From: Candidatus Nitrosymbiomonas proteolyticus
GTDB taxonomy: Bacteria > Armatimonadota > Fimbriimonadia > Fimbriimonadales > Fimbriimonadaceae
DNA length: 64,000 nt
Direction: 5' to 3'
Assembly (NCBI GenBank): GCA_017347465.1
Contig: AP021858.1
Span: forward strand, 2,745,317 to 2,809,316
In this document: one piece after another, positions 16,943 to 25,996 of the stretch
Position numbering within the stretch: the first letter of the stretch is position 1
Layout of the letters: each line of letters opens with the position of its first letter
Made by a program: the position numbers and the translations under genes
The notes under the pieces: model-generated
Databases searched by the model: none
What the model saw: only the letters and a program-made list of their open reading frames with translations
Told to the model about the DNA's origin: nothing

Positions 16943-19258
16943 ATGGGCGCGCTGAAGCGGAATTGGGCGTACGTTCTCCTTGCGCTCGCGCCCCTGCTCT
17001 TTCTCGGCCCATTGCTGTTTTCCGGCGAAACTCTCGGACCCTTCGACTCCGTTCGTCAAATGACCCCTTGGGAGGGACCCAAGCCGACCCGGCCTTGGGA
17101 CGTACTCCAGGCCGACGCCGTGCTCCAGTTCTTCGGCTGGCGGGACCTGGTCTTCGAGGGCTGGCGCACAGGAGAAGTCCCTCATTGGAACCCGTACCAA
17201 CTCGCAGGAACCCCGTTGCTGGCCAATTCCCAATCGGGCGCGACGTACCCGTTTCACATCCTTGCAGGGGTTCTCCGGCTTCCGACCGGACTCGCGCTCG
17301 TTCTGCTCGCTTGGCTTCACCTCGCCCTAGCGGGGATTGGCTGCTTCGCGCTGGCGCGGCGCTTGGGGGCTTGCGAGTGGGGCGGCGCGGTTTCGGGCCT
17401 CGGCTTCTCGTTGAGCGCGTTCCTGCTTTCGTGGGTGGCGTTGGCGAGCGTCCCCACCACCCTTTGCTGGATCCCGTGGACCCTGTGCGGCGTTCATGAC
17501 CTTTTAGCGCACGGCGAACCGAAGAGTCCCCGTGCAGGCAGGGGGTTCCTCCTGCTCGCCGTGAGCCTAGCGATGCTCCTGCTCGCGGGGCATCTGCAAT
17601 TCGCGGCGTATGGCGTACTCGCTATTGGCGTTTTTGCAGCAGGAATGGCGGTTGCCGGTCTGCGAGGTCCAGGTCAAAGGAAGCAGGCTGCGCGGGGGCT
17701 CGGAGGACTAGGAATTGCGATGCTCCTAGGCATCTTGATCGCCGCGCCCCAACTCCTGCCCGTACTGGAGTACTCCAAGTTCTCGCATCGTCGCAACACG
17801 CCTACCGCCGAAGGCTACCAAGCCTACGCGGCGGGGGCTATCCAGCCGTTCGAATTGCTCGCCGCGGTGCATCCAACGCTGCTGGGGAACCCCGCGCTTC
17901 CGAATCCCGAAGTACCGGAGTTCTCCCAGTATTGGCCGGCGTTCGTGAAGCGCGGGGCCAACTTCGCGGAGTCCGCCGTGGGATTTGGGCCGCTGATCGT
18001 CGGCTTGCTGTTTTGCCTTCGGCTGCGAAGGGGCGATGTCGCGGCGTGGTCGCTGGTGGCGGTAGGTGGCATCGCTGCGCTCCTCGCACTAGGAACTCCC
18101 CTCAATCGGCTCCTCTACTTCGGCTTGCCGGGCTGGTCATCGACGGGCTCACCGGGGCGGATTTTCGTGCTCTCCGTGCTGGCCGCCTGTGTTCTTGCCG
18201 GGTTAGCCGTTTCGCAGATGAGGCGCGCCAGCCCCGACGTGAGCAGGACGCGCGTCGGCCTTTCGGCGCTGGCCGTCCTTTTTGCGCTGACCTTCGTGCT
18301 TGCTCCCTCGATGTCGGGTTCGCTGCCACGCTGGTCGACCCTGACCGGCGAGCAGATTCAAGCGATGGCGCTCCTTTCGCAATCCGAAGGGCTGAGGGGC
18401 GGGTTCGCCGCGCTCGTCCTTGCGGGCGTTGCGATCGGCCTGCTCGGACACAAGCGCCCGTTCGCCGAGTTCGCAATCGTCGTCGCAGCGTTCCTGAGCC
18501 CATGGCTCCTTCTGGGTCCGAGCTTCCTTCCAAGCGGCAAGCCTGACCTCACTTTCGAGGGTCCTACGGATCGAAGCCAGCGCGTTGCCTTCGTCAACGA
18601 CGACTGGCACCTCCTCGCGGCTGCGGATGCGCTGGCGCCGCCGAACACAGCAACTCTGAGTAGGGTTCGCGACTTGGGCGGGTACGACTCACTCCTCCAC
18701 AAGGAGACGCAACTGCTCCTCGGCGAAATAAGCGGAGGCGACCCCGCTCCCGAAGCCAACGGCAACATCGCCTTCATCAAAAGGACCGCCCGCCCCGAGG
18801 CCATGGCCGAAGCAGGCGTGAGCGAGGTGTGGTCGAAGTCCCCACTTGAAGGCTGGGCAGAGCCCGAAATCGCAAGCGGGTCGTTCGTGAAGTACCGCGT
18901 CCCCGGCCCTGGCAGGGCTTCGCTGAACGGCCTGCCCGCTAAGATCACGTCCGAAACGCTCAACTCCGTCACCGTCGAGGCCGTGGGTCCCGGAAGTCTC
19001 GTGCTGAGGGACCGTGCGATCGAAGGATGGGACGTTCGGGTCGGGGGCAAGCCGGGTCGACTCCAAGGTGGCAGGTGGCTTTCGGTTGAATTGGGACCTG
19101 GGCCGCACGTCGTCGAATTCCGATACGTTTCACCTCGTTGGCGCTTCGGGCTCGCTTGGGCGGCCATTGGGCTGGCATTACTGGAGCCGCTACGCAGACT
19201 TTTGCAGCGGCTGGAAGCGAACCCGGTAACTCCAAGCGCGGAATCCGTTGTAAAATGA
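16943..19258 (+). CDS. Large polytopic membrane protein, YfhO-like (GT-C type)
   Basis: This encodes 771 residues with a dozen or so hydrophobic helices over residues 1-520 and a soluble C-terminal part of about 220 residues, closed by one more helix near the end. The early extracytoplasmic loop (HWNPYQLAGTPLLAN) is typical of the YfhO/GT-C family of membrane glycosyltransferases, which use lipid-linked sugars to modify cell-envelope polymers. The C-terminal part has beta-rich segments such as SLVLRDRAIEGWDV, also seen in this family. The substrate is unknown. It sits downstream of the TPR gene with its own leaderless-type -10 box. Confidence 0.7.
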   Translation: MGALKRNWAYVLLALAPLLFLGPLLFSGETLGPFDSVRQMTPWEGPKPTRPWDVLQADAVLQFFGWRDLVFEGWRTGEVPHWNPYQLAGTPLLANSQSGATYPFHILAGVLRLPTGLALVLLAWLHLALAGIGCFALARRLGACEWGGAVSGLGFSLSAFLLSWVALASVPTTLCWIPWTLCGVHDLLAHGEPKSPRAGRGFLLLAVSLAMLLLAGHLQFAAYGVLAIGVFAAGMAVAGLRGPGQRKQAARGLGGLGIAMLLGILIAAPQLLPVLEYSKFSHRRNTPTAEGYQAYAAGAIQPFELLAAVHPTLLGNPALPNPEVPEFSQYWPAFVKRGANFAESAVGFGPLIVGLLFCLRLRRGDVAAWSLVAVGGIAALLALGTPLNRLLYFGLPGWSSTGSPGRIFVLSVLAACVLAGLAVSQMRRASPDVSRTRVGLSALAVLFALTFVLAPSMSGSLPRWSTLTGEQIQAMALLSQSEGLRGGFAALVLAGVAIGLLGHKRPFAEFAIVVAAFLSPWLLLGPSFLPSGKPDLTFEGPTDRSQRVAFVNDDWHLLAAADALAPPNTATLSRVRDLGGYDSLLHKETQLLLGEISGGDPAPEANGNIAFIKRTARPEAMAEAGVSEVWSKSPLEGWAEPEIASGSFVKYRVPGPGRASLNGLPAKITSETLNSVTVEAVGPGSLVLRDRAIEGWDVRVGGKPGRLQGGRWLSVELGPGPHVVEFRYVSPRWRFGLAWAAIGLALLEPLRRLLQRLEANPVTPSAESVVK
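19251..19256 (+). promoter_or_regulatory. Candidate -10 box (TAAAAT) for the ClpS-like pair
   Basis: TAAAAT overlaps the end of the previous gene and lies 43 bases before the first ClpS-like ATG, which has an AAGGA Shine-Dalgarno. Confidence 0.35.
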
Positions 19259-19299
19259 ACTCATCTCGCCGGTCGTGACGGCTGGCGACGCAAGGAATC

Positions 19300-19587
19300 A
19301 TGAGTAGAACTTATGCAATTCCAGAGCTCATCGACTCGGGCGTAGGCTCGGGGCGGTGGATGGTCGTGATCTTCAATAACGCTTACAACACCGTCGACGA
19401 GGTGATCGAGGTGTTGATGCGATCGACTGGCTGTACGCTCGATGAAGCCAGCATCGAAACCTGGGAAGCCCACACGTTCGGAAAAGCCCCGGTTCACTTT
19501 TCTGACCAAGACGAGTGCGAAATCGTCGCCGCGATGATCTCGTCGATCGGGGTTCGCACGCAAGTCCGCCGCGAATGGGAAGACTGA
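19300..19587 (+). CDS. ClpS-like N-end-rule adaptor, copy 1
   Basis: This encodes 95 residues. Residues 24-90 match ClpS: the strand and loop WMVVIFNNAYNTVDEVIEVL corresponds to the ND-T--EFVV--L core, followed by the helix DEASIETWEAHTFGKA, which aligns with the MLEVHxKGKA segment. ClpS delivers proteins with destabilising N-terminal residues to ClpAP. The pocket Asn is kept, but the following Asp is Asn here. The His equivalent to E. coli His66 is present. No clpA or clpC is nearby. A second copy overlaps its end. Confidence 0.75.
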   Translation: MSRTYAIPELIDSGVGSGRWMVVIFNNAYNTVDEVIEVLMRSTGCTLDEASIETWEAHTFGKAPVHFSDQDECEIVAAMISSIGVRTQVRREWED

Positions 19588-19919
19588 GCTTGACAAGGCC
19601 TCCTCGATGGTGTCTGCATTCGGTACGGGCGGCCTCGCCAGGGACCATCGAGCTACCCGCCATCGACGACGCTCAGACCGGAGGAAGCGGCGAATGGTCC
19701 GTGACGGTCTTCAACAACGAGTACAACACCTACGACGAGGTGATCAACATCCTCATGGCTGCGACCAGTTGCAGCTTTGAGGAGGCCTGCATCGAAACGT
19801 GGGAGATCGACCACCTCGGAAGGTCAGTCGTACACTACGCGTCCGAGCAGGAATGCGAGCACGTCGCCGGAGTGATTCGAACCATCGGAATCCAAGTATC
19901 CGTCGGCCGTGAGCCCTAG
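19575..19919 (+). CDS. ClpS-like adaptor, copy 2
   Basis: This encodes 114 residues from an ATG inside the end of copy 1; a TTG at 19590 just past its stop is an alternative. The C-terminal 75 residues again match ClpS (VTVFNNEYNTYDEVINIL, then CIETWEIDHLGRSVV). Compared with copy 1 the conserved pocket His is replaced by Asp and the next residue is His, so its specificity may have shifted. The N-terminal 35 residues are unlike copy 1. The two genes look like a tandem duplication that has diverged and is co-translated. Confidence 0.7.
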   Translation: MGRLSLTRPPRWCLHSVRAASPGTIELPAIDDAQTGGSGEWSVTVFNNEYNTYDEVINILMAATSCSFEEACIETWEIDHLGRSVVHYASEQECEHVAGVIRTIGIQVSVGREP

Positions 19920-20016
19920 GTTCGTCCGAGTGGGCCCCCAATGGCCCCAAAATCCGCCTAATCGTGCTAATGGAACGACCCGATATTTCGGTAGAGAGCG
20001 TCAAAGAGAAAAGATC

Positions 20017-21309
20017 ATGATGAAGTCGATGAGTCGCCGATGGGTCCTGTTTCTGTCCGCCTTGTGCCTTGCCGTCCCGGCTATGGCGCAAAACGGCGGC
20101 GATCCGCCAATGGAATCCGCCACAAAAGAAGCGGTTCTGGGCGCCATTGCGCGGGTGGTGAAATCGAACGCGTTCGTTCCGGGCAAGGACTTCTCGGGAT
20201 GGGACGCCTTTCTCGAACAGCGCAAGACCGCAATCACCGAAACGAAGACTCAATCTGAGTTCGCCCGCGCAGTGAACGAGGAGCTGTCCGAGTTCTTCAA
20301 GGCCAGCCATATCGTGCTCGTCACTCCTCAGGCGGCCAAGGCGCGCATCGAGCGAAGAACCGTGGGAATCGGCATTCTCGTTCAGGCCGAGGAGGACGGC
20401 AGCCTGACCGTCGTCAGCGTCTTTGACGACACTCCTGCGAAAGAGATCGGACTCCAGCCCGGCGACCGAATCGTCGAAGCCGACGGCAAGAAGCTCGAAG
20501 GCGTGCCCTCCTTGCTCGGCGAGGAAGGCTCGACCGTGACCATCAAGGTGCTCGTGGGAGGGAAGGACCCCAAGACGCATACGGTCACCCGAAGGAAGTA
20601 CAACAACACGCGGATCGACACGCTTACCTGGGTCCGCGACGATACGGCGCTCCTGAAGGTCCACACGTTCGACATTAGCTACGACCGCAAGAAGATCGAC
20701 GCGCTGATGGAAGAAGCCGGCAAGGCGAAAAACTTGATCCTCGACTTGCGATCCAACGGCGGCGGAGTCGTTCTGAACATGCTCCATCTGCTCGGCCATT
20801 TCCTCCCAGCCGACACGAAGATCGGTACGTTCATCAACAAGTCGATGGTGAACCGCTTCGTCGACGAAACCAAGGGCGATCCGACCGACCTCAAGGCGAT
20901 CGCTTCCTGGTCCAATACCAGCGTTCTCAAACCCGTGCCCCTCAAGTCCGGCCCGTTCAAAGGCAACGTTGCGGTCTTGATCAACGGAGGATCGGGAAGC
21001 GCGTCCGAAATCACCGCGGCCGCCCTCAAGGAAACGCTCAAGTCCCCAGTCGTAGGAACCCGGTCCGCAGGGGCCGTGTTGGTCTCTACGATGGCGCCTC
21101 TGCCCGAAGGCTGGGTCTTGCAGTTCCCACTGATGGACTACCTCACAGCCCAAGGCGTGCGGCTAGAGGGCAACGGAATCGAACCCGATGTCGAAGCGCC
21201 TTTGACCCGGTTTGGCGAACCTGACGTGGCGATCGATCGGGCGATCGACCTCCTCGCTCGGATCGAACTCCGATCCCGTCGGGCGGGCTCGCCGCCGCCT
21301 ATCGAGTAG
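20017..21309 (+). CDS. PDZ-containing S41-family (C-terminal processing) protease-like protein
   Basis: This encodes 430 residues. A signal peptide (about 1-24, ending AMA) is followed by a helical region, a PDZ domain (about 115-195, with PAKEIGLQPGDRI) and an S41 core (about 210-390). The nucleophile is in GSASE (Ser328). The catalytic Lys that sits 25 residues later in CtpA/Prc (T-x-GKG) is Ala here (SAGAV), so the protein either uses another base or is not a protease. It should act in the periplasm. The frame is open upstream, but the signal peptide sets the ATG. The gene converges on, and overlaps by 11 bases, the next minus-strand gene. Confidence 0.78.
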   Translation: MMKSMSRRWVLFLSALCLAVPAMAQNGGDPPMESATKEAVLGAIARVVKSNAFVPGKDFSGWDAFLEQRKTAITETKTQSEFARAVNEELSEFFKASHIVLVTPQAAKARIERRTVGIGILVQAEEDGSLTVVSVFDDTPAKEIGLQPGDRIVEADGKKLEGVPSLLGEEGSTVTIKVLVGGKDPKTHTVTRRKYNNTRIDTLTWVRDDTALLKVHTFDISYDRKKIDALMEEAGKAKNLILDLRSNGGGVVLNMLHLLGHFLPADTKIGTFINKSMVNRFVDETKGDPTDLKAIASWSNTSVLKPVPLKSGPFKGNVAVLINGGSGSASEITAAALKETLKSPVVGTRSAGAVLVSTMAPLPEGWVLQFPLMDYLTAQGVRLEGNGIEPDVEAPLTRFGEPDVAIDRAIDLLARIELRSRRAGSPPPIE

Positions 21310-22588
21310 GCTTTTCGGGAAACGGCGACGGTACCGCCCCGGTGGGGATTCCCAACTGGAACGAGTCCGCGGGAAGCGGTTTCCCGGTGCTCAAGTACTC
21401 GTAGGTCTGCTCGGAACGAAGTGCCCTCCGCCCGACGCGGTCCCAAAGCGAGAGCGTGATCGACGCGGGCAATCCGTCGATGTCTCGCACGGCAAGCGTC
21501 GATAGGCGATGCTCGCCCTTGAGTTCGAGCAAGGTACAGGTTTGGCCACTGAGCGTCAGGCTTCCCGCCACGCGGATCGACTTCGCGTCGTCCACGAACA
21601 TCTTGACCGGATTCCGAGCCGTGAGCAACTGAAACACGGGCGGGAGAGTTTCAATCTCCAGAGACTGGAGGAGTTCGGGAACCTGCACGCGCTTCGCCGC
21701 CGTTCGATACGCCTTTCCGCCGATTCGAGCGACGAGGTTCTTCCCGTCGAAGACCCATTCATGGTTCTGCGCCTTCACTCGAATTCGGCCCCCGGCGACC
21801 CAGACTCGGCCCCGGTTTCCATCAAATTGGATGTCCATTTCTACGTTATCGAGGTTCGCGAAGGCCCGGACGGAACGATCTGCGACCACGCGGGCCGCCT
21901 CGCTGTCGAACTTCTCACCGCTCTCGGGCTCAGAGAACGAGCCCACCTTGACGGCCTCTGAAGGGACGTCGAGGCGAAGAGGGCGAAGAGGACGATAAGC
22001 GACGCGCCACTCCAGGTGGCCCGCTTCGGTCGCCATACGCAGACGCTCCAGCCGCCCTTGCGGTCCGGCGACGAACAGCGCTCGCGAGAACCTCGCTTCC
22101 TCGCGCGCCGATCGGTACACTCGCGTTCTCGCCCCCTCGCTCTGGACGAGCCAATCGTGGAGTTGACGGAATGGAGTCAAGAACTGAGTCATGGCTTCAG
22201 GCTGAGAGAGCGCTTTCACGCCGTCGTCGAGCCCGCCGATGTTCTCCCACAGCGTCGAAAGTAGGTCGCTACCTGGGATCACAATCCTCCGAAGGTGCTC
22301 CTTCCGCAGGTAGTCGACCCCCGACAGCGCGCCGCCCTCGAGCAAATAATCCCTGTGGAGCCGCGCCGCGCCCTTTTCGTCGAGTTCTTGGACCGTCAAC
22401 CGCACCCTCTTGGGGTAATCGTAGTCGAACTGGTAGATCGCAGATTTCCGTACGCCTTCGAGCTTCGAACTCATGGTGAGATCGAACGCGATCTCTGTTT
22501 GAGAGCGCTCCGCCCCGACCATCCGGTCAAAGACCTCGTTGGGTTGAGGGCTGCAAGCTAACAGGGAGGCGACGAGGGCGATCAGCAC
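21299..22588 (-). CDS. Lipoprotein with LolA-like repeats
   Basis: This encodes 429 residues from GTG. A short signal peptide ends in the lipobox LLAC, so Cys12 is likely lipidated. Two successive beta-rich halves (about 25-220 and 235-420) resemble the LolA/DUF2092 half-barrel that binds acyl chains: each begins with a segment like IAFDLTMSSKLEG or VEMDIQFDGNRG and later has a sequence on how the fit depends on a cofactor-free cavity. A role in lipid or lipoprotein handling is possible but not shown. It is last in a minus-strand run behind an ABC transporter, 29 bases after the permease. Confidence 0.6.
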   Translation of the reverse strand: MLIALVASLLACSPQPNEVFDRMVGAERSQTEIAFDLTMSSKLEGVRKSAIYQFDYDYPKRVRLTVQELDEKGAARLHRDYLLEGGALSGVDYLRKEHLRRIVIPGSDLLSTLWENIGGLDDGVKALSQPEAMTQFLTPFRQLHDWLVQSEGARTRVYRSAREEARFSRALFVAGPQGRLERLRMATEAGHLEWRVAYRPLRPLRLDVPSEAVKVGSFSEPESGEKFDSEAARVVADRSVRAFANLDNVEMDIQFDGNRGRVWVAGGRIRVKAQNHEWVFDGKNLVARIGGKAYRTAAKRVQVPELLQSLEIETLPPVFQLLTARNPVKMFVDDAKSIRVAGSLTLSGQTCTLLELKGEHRLSTLAVRDIDGLPASITLSLWDRVGRRALRSEQTYEYLSTGKPLPADSFQLGIPTGAVPSPFPEKPTR

Positions 22589-22617
22589 GGCTAAAGCTTA
22601 TCCCACAATCACCGACT

Positions 22618-23472
22618 TCAAGGCTTGCCTAACCCGCTAGGAACGCGGCTCTTCCCCAAGAAACCGGCGAGCGCAACGACCGTGATGACATAAGGAAGCG
22701 ACGACCAGAACTCGGACGGCACGACGACGCCTCCGATTCTCGTTCCTTGAAAGATGATCTGCATCGAATCGAAGAACCCAAACACGAGGCAGGCGATGGC
22801 CGCCGGGATCGGCCGCCAGCCTCCCAGAATCAGCGCAGCCAAGGCAATGAACCCGCGCCCCGCCGTCATGCCGTCGGTGAACCACTTCGAGTTCGAGAAG
22901 ATCAGCGCGCCCGAGAGCCCGCAGAGCACGCCCGTCACCGTCAGGCCATAAAAGCGAACGAGGAGCGGCTTTACGCCCATCTGGCGCGACTTCGAGGGAT
23001 CGCTGCCCACGGCGAGGAGACGCAACCCGCCCCTTGTTCGGTGGGTAAACCACGCCAGCGCAAGCGGAGCGAGGAGCGCGGCGACGTAAAAGGCGTTCAA
23101 GGGCAAGGTGGGGATTCCGTGCGCGCGATCGGGATCGGTGAATTGCTTATCGAGGAAGTTCGACGACCCGATCGCAATGGCGTTGATGGCCATCCCGCTC
23201 ACGATGTGGTCGATTTGATACGTCTGGGTCAAGAGCCAGTGAAACCAACTGAGGAGCACGGCGGATCCGATCCCTGCGCACAGCCCGAAGTAGGCGTTTT
23301 CCGTACCTGCGCCGACGAGGGCGGTGACAGCCGCTGCGATCAGCATCTTTCCTTCGAGGCCGATGTTGATCACGCCTCCACGCTCGCTGCAATACCCCCC
23401 CATTGTGGCGAGGACCAGCGGAGCGCCGTAGATGAGCGCACCGACGAGGAGGGTTCCCACCCACGACTCCAC
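22618..23472 (-). CDS. ABC transporter permease, nucleoside/simple-sugar type (NupQ/YufQ-like)
   Basis: This encodes 284 residues with eight or nine hydrophobic helices. The EKGK-type cytoplasmic segment (GGVINIGLEGKMLI) and the later LRLLAVGSDPSKSRQMG loop are typical of permeases in the BmpA/NupOPQ family, which import nucleosides or related compounds. It starts with GTG, preceded by a perfect AGGAGG six bases away. It pairs with the other permease 24 bases upstream to form the heterodimeric channel. Confidence 0.88.
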   Translation of the reverse strand: MESWVGTLLVGALIYGAPLVLATMGGYCSERGGVINIGLEGKMLIAAAVTALVGAGTENAYFGLCAGIGSAVLLSWFHWLLTQTYQIDHIVSGMAINAIAIGSSNFLDKQFTDPDRAHGIPTLPLNAFYVAALLAPLALAWFTHRTRGGLRLLAVGSDPSKSRQMGVKPLLVRFYGLTVTGVLCGLSGALIFSNSKWFTDGMTAGRGFIALAALILGGWRPIPAAIACLVFGFFDSMQIIFQGTRIGGVVVPSEFWSSLPYVITVVALAGFLGKSRVPSGLGKP

Positions 23473-23496
23473 TATCGACCTCCTCCTCTCCGCAGG

Positions 23497-24495
23497 CTAA
23501 TCGGCCTCATGGGTTACCCTCCGGTATCGGACTGCGGCGAAGACGACGATGACGAGTCCGAGGACCACCGTGCTAATCCCTTTCGGCACGCCCAGAATCT
23601 GTATGGCCGTCGAGCCTTTCGAGAGGATGCCGAAAAGGGCCGCAGAAGGAAGCAAGGCCAACGGCTGTCCCGCGGCGAGTAAGGCCACCCCCAAAGCGTC
23701 AAAGCCATACCCCGACGAGAAGCCCGCATAGAACCTGCCTTCATACGCAAGAACATGGACTGCGCCCGCTAACCCTCCGACTGCGCCGGAAACCGTCATA
23801 GCCCCGACCACAACCCGGCTCGACTTGACCCCAGCAAGCGAAGCGGCACTGGGGTTCGACCCCACGAGGTCGAGTTCGTACCCGGCCGAGGTCCGTCGTT
23901 GCCAGATCGCAAAACCCACCACGAGCAACACGGCCAGCAGCAGCGCCGAACTCGCAAAGAGCGGAGGGTCCGCCCAGAGGTGCGGCAGCCGGCTGGACTC
24001 CTCCAAGGCAGCGGTCGTGGTGTTTTCCTGCCCGGGCGCCTTCAACGGACCGCCGACCAGATAACCCGTGAGGAAGATCGCGACGCTGTTGAGCATGATG
24101 GTCGTGATGACCTCGTGGCCCCCCTTGTAGGCTTTGATAAGGCCCGCTGGAAGCGCCCAAAGAGCGCCCGCTCCCATCCCACTCGCCGCTCCTACCACCA
24201 TGCCCAAGACTCCGGGGATTCGGAGAGCAATCGCGGCGCAGACGATCGCGCCCACGAGGAATTGCCCTTCGACGCCGATGTTGAAGAGCCCTCCGCGCAA
24301 CGCGATGAACACCGCAAGTCCAGCGATCAGCAGGGGTGTTGTCTCCTTCAGCGTGCCGCTGATCGCGCCCGGGGAACCGAGGCTGCCCTGAATCAACCCC
24401 TTGAGGGCTTCGAGCGGGGTCACTCCGGTCAAGCTGACCGCAAACGCAAGGACCGCAAGAGAACCGACGACAAGAAGCAGCACGCGGTACTTCAT
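23497..24495 (-). CDS. ABC transporter permease, nucleoside/simple-sugar type (NupP/YufP-like)
   Basis: This encodes 332 residues with about nine helices. The GGLFNIGVEGQFLVGA segment is the conserved coupling motif of this family. The YELDLVGSNPSAASLAGV loop is the counterpart of that in its partner. The ATG overlaps the ATPase stop by four bases (ATGA), which fixes the start; the open frame continues upstream inside the ATPase gene but has no homology there. The protein forms half of the inner-membrane channel. Confidence 0.88.
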   Translation of the reverse strand: MKYRVLLLVVGSLAVLAFAVSLTGVTPLEALKGLIQGSLGSPGAISGTLKETTPLLIAGLAVFIALRGGLFNIGVEGQFLVGAIVCAAIALRIPGVLGMVVGAASGMGAGALWALPAGLIKAYKGGHEVITTIMLNSVAIFLTGYLVGGPLKAPGQENTTTAALEESSRLPHLWADPPLFASSALLLAVLLVVGFAIWQRRTSAGYELDLVGSNPSAASLAGVKSSRVVVGAMTVSGAVGGLAGAVHVLAYEGRFYAGFSSGYGFDALGVALLAAGQPLALLPSAALFGILSKGSTAIQILGVPKGISTVVLGLVIVVFAAVRYRRVTHEAD

Positions 24496-25988
24496 CCCGC
24501 CCCCACCATCAGTCTGCCAATTGCGGCGCGGTCGAGTTCCGAGCCCGGAGGCGGCGACGTAAGCTTCCCGCCACACATCACCAGCACTCGATCGCAGTGG
24601 GCGAGCAGTTCGTCGAGGTCGAAGCTCACCACAAGGGCGGCCGAACCTTCGTCACAGGCCCGATGCAGCGCCGAGTAGACCGCCGACGTGGCATCGATGT
24701 CGAGACCTCTCGCAGGCTGAAAAGCGAGAATCAGCTTGGGGTCGAGTTCAAACGCCCGGCCCGCTACGAACCGTTGCTGGTTCCCTCCCGATAGGCTCGA
24801 CATCCGCTTTTGGATTCCCGCGTGCTTGGTCGAAAACCGCTCGGCGACACGTTCGGCCATCTCGGCAGCGGCGGCGCGGTTGAGCCAAGGACCTCGGGAG
24901 ATCGGAGGAAGTCGCTGAAACCCCAAGATCGCGTTCTCTTCGAGCGGCCAGCTTTCGACCACGCCCTCTTCGAGCCGGTCTTCGGGAATCACCCTGAGGC
25001 CCCATTGAAGCCGCCCTTGCGTGGAAAGCGACTCCCACGCGGCTCCCTCGGCAAAGATCTGGCCCGATTGAGCAGAAAGGAGGCCGAGAAGACACCAAAA
25101 CAGTTCGCGCTGTCCGCTCCCGTCGACGCCGGCGATCCCAACCACCTCACCGCGCCCAACTTCAAAGCTCGCCGACTTCACCGCAACGTCGCCCCGCTCG
25201 CCGCGGACCGAGAGATCGCGAACTTCGAGGGTCTGTTGTTGGGTCCGCGTGAGTTCTCGCGGCGCGGGCGGGGCGAGTGCGTGGCCCACGATGGCCTCCG
25301 CAAGCCGAGAAACGTCGGTAGAGCCGACCTCTTGATCGCTGACCCGTCGCCCACCTCGAAGCACCGTGACTCGTTGCGCGTGGGCGATCACCTCTTGCAG
25401 CCTATGGGTGACGAGGACGACGGTCGCTCCTGCTACCGTAAGCTGGTGGAGGCTCTCGAAAAGCGCGTCGCTGTCGGCAGGTGAGAGCATCGCCGTCGGC
25501 TCATCGAGGATCATCACCGTGGAGTCGCGCCAGAGGAGCTTGAGAATCTCAAGTTTCTGGGCAGAAGCAGGACTCAAGCTCCAGGCCGGCTGGTCCCAAT
25601 CGAACCGAAACCCCATCTTCGCCGCCAGTTCGTCAGCACGAGCCCGCGCCGAACCCCTATCGAGCACCCAGCCCGGCTCCGCTCCCAGCATCAGGTTTTG
25701 CAGGCAAGACAACTCGCCGATGATGCTGTAGTGCTGGCTGACCATGCCAATCCCGTGGGCGATGCCGTCGGAGGCGCTCCGAAACGAACAGGGGCGGCCA
25801 CGAACCTCGATCGAGCCCGAATCCGCCCGCAACGCCCCGTAGAGAATCCGCATAAGGGTCGTCTTGCCCGCGCCGTTTTCCCCCACTACGGCATGGATCG
25901 TTCCCTCTTCGACCTCAAGATCGACCTCGGAGAGCGCTTCGACCGCCCCGAAGCGCTTGCAGACCCCCTTCATGGAAACGACGTTCAT
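24492..25988 (-). CDS. ABC transporter ATPase with two nucleotide-binding domains (NupO/RbsA-like)
   Basis: This encodes 498 residues with duplicated ATPase domains. Domain 1 has Walker A GENGAGKT (36-43) and an intact Walker B (MILDEPTAML). Domain 2 has the degenerate Walker A (GVDGSGQRE) and the LSGGNQQ signature usual in sugar/nucleoside importers of the RbsA/MglA/NupO type. The closest fit is the BmpA-type nucleoside importer. No BmpA/NupN-like substrate-binding protein is encoded nearby. It lies 8 bases downstream of the dehydrogenase gene. Confidence 0.9.
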   Translation of the reverse strand: MNVVSMKGVCKRFGAVEALSEVDLEVEEGTIHAVVGENGAGKTTLMRILYGALRADSGSIEVRGRPCSFRSASDGIAHGIGMVSQHYSIIGELSCLQNLMLGAEPGWVLDRGSARARADELAAKMGFRFDWDQPAWSLSPASAQKLEILKLLWRDSTVMILDEPTAMLSPADSDALFESLHQLTVAGATVVLVTHRLQEVIAHAQRVTVLRGGRRVSDQEVGSTDVSRLAEAIVGHALAPPAPRELTRTQQQTLEVRDLSVRGERGDVAVKSASFEVGRGEVVGIAGVDGSGQRELFWCLLGLLSAQSGQIFAEGAAWESLSTQGRLQWGLRVIPEDRLEEGVVESWPLEENAILGFQRLPPISRGPWLNRAAAAEMAERVAERFSTKHAGIQKRMSSLSGGNQQRFVAGRAFELDPKLILAFQPARGLDIDATSAVYSALHRACDEGSAALVVSFDLDELLAHCDRVLVMCGGKLTSPPPGSELDRAAIGRLMVGAG

Positions 25989-25996
25989 CGGCAGGG

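Noticed and set aside
22747..23682. A 311-codon + strand frame across the two ABC permeases
   Set aside because: It spans the boundary of two recognised genes on the other strand and has no membrane pattern or motif.
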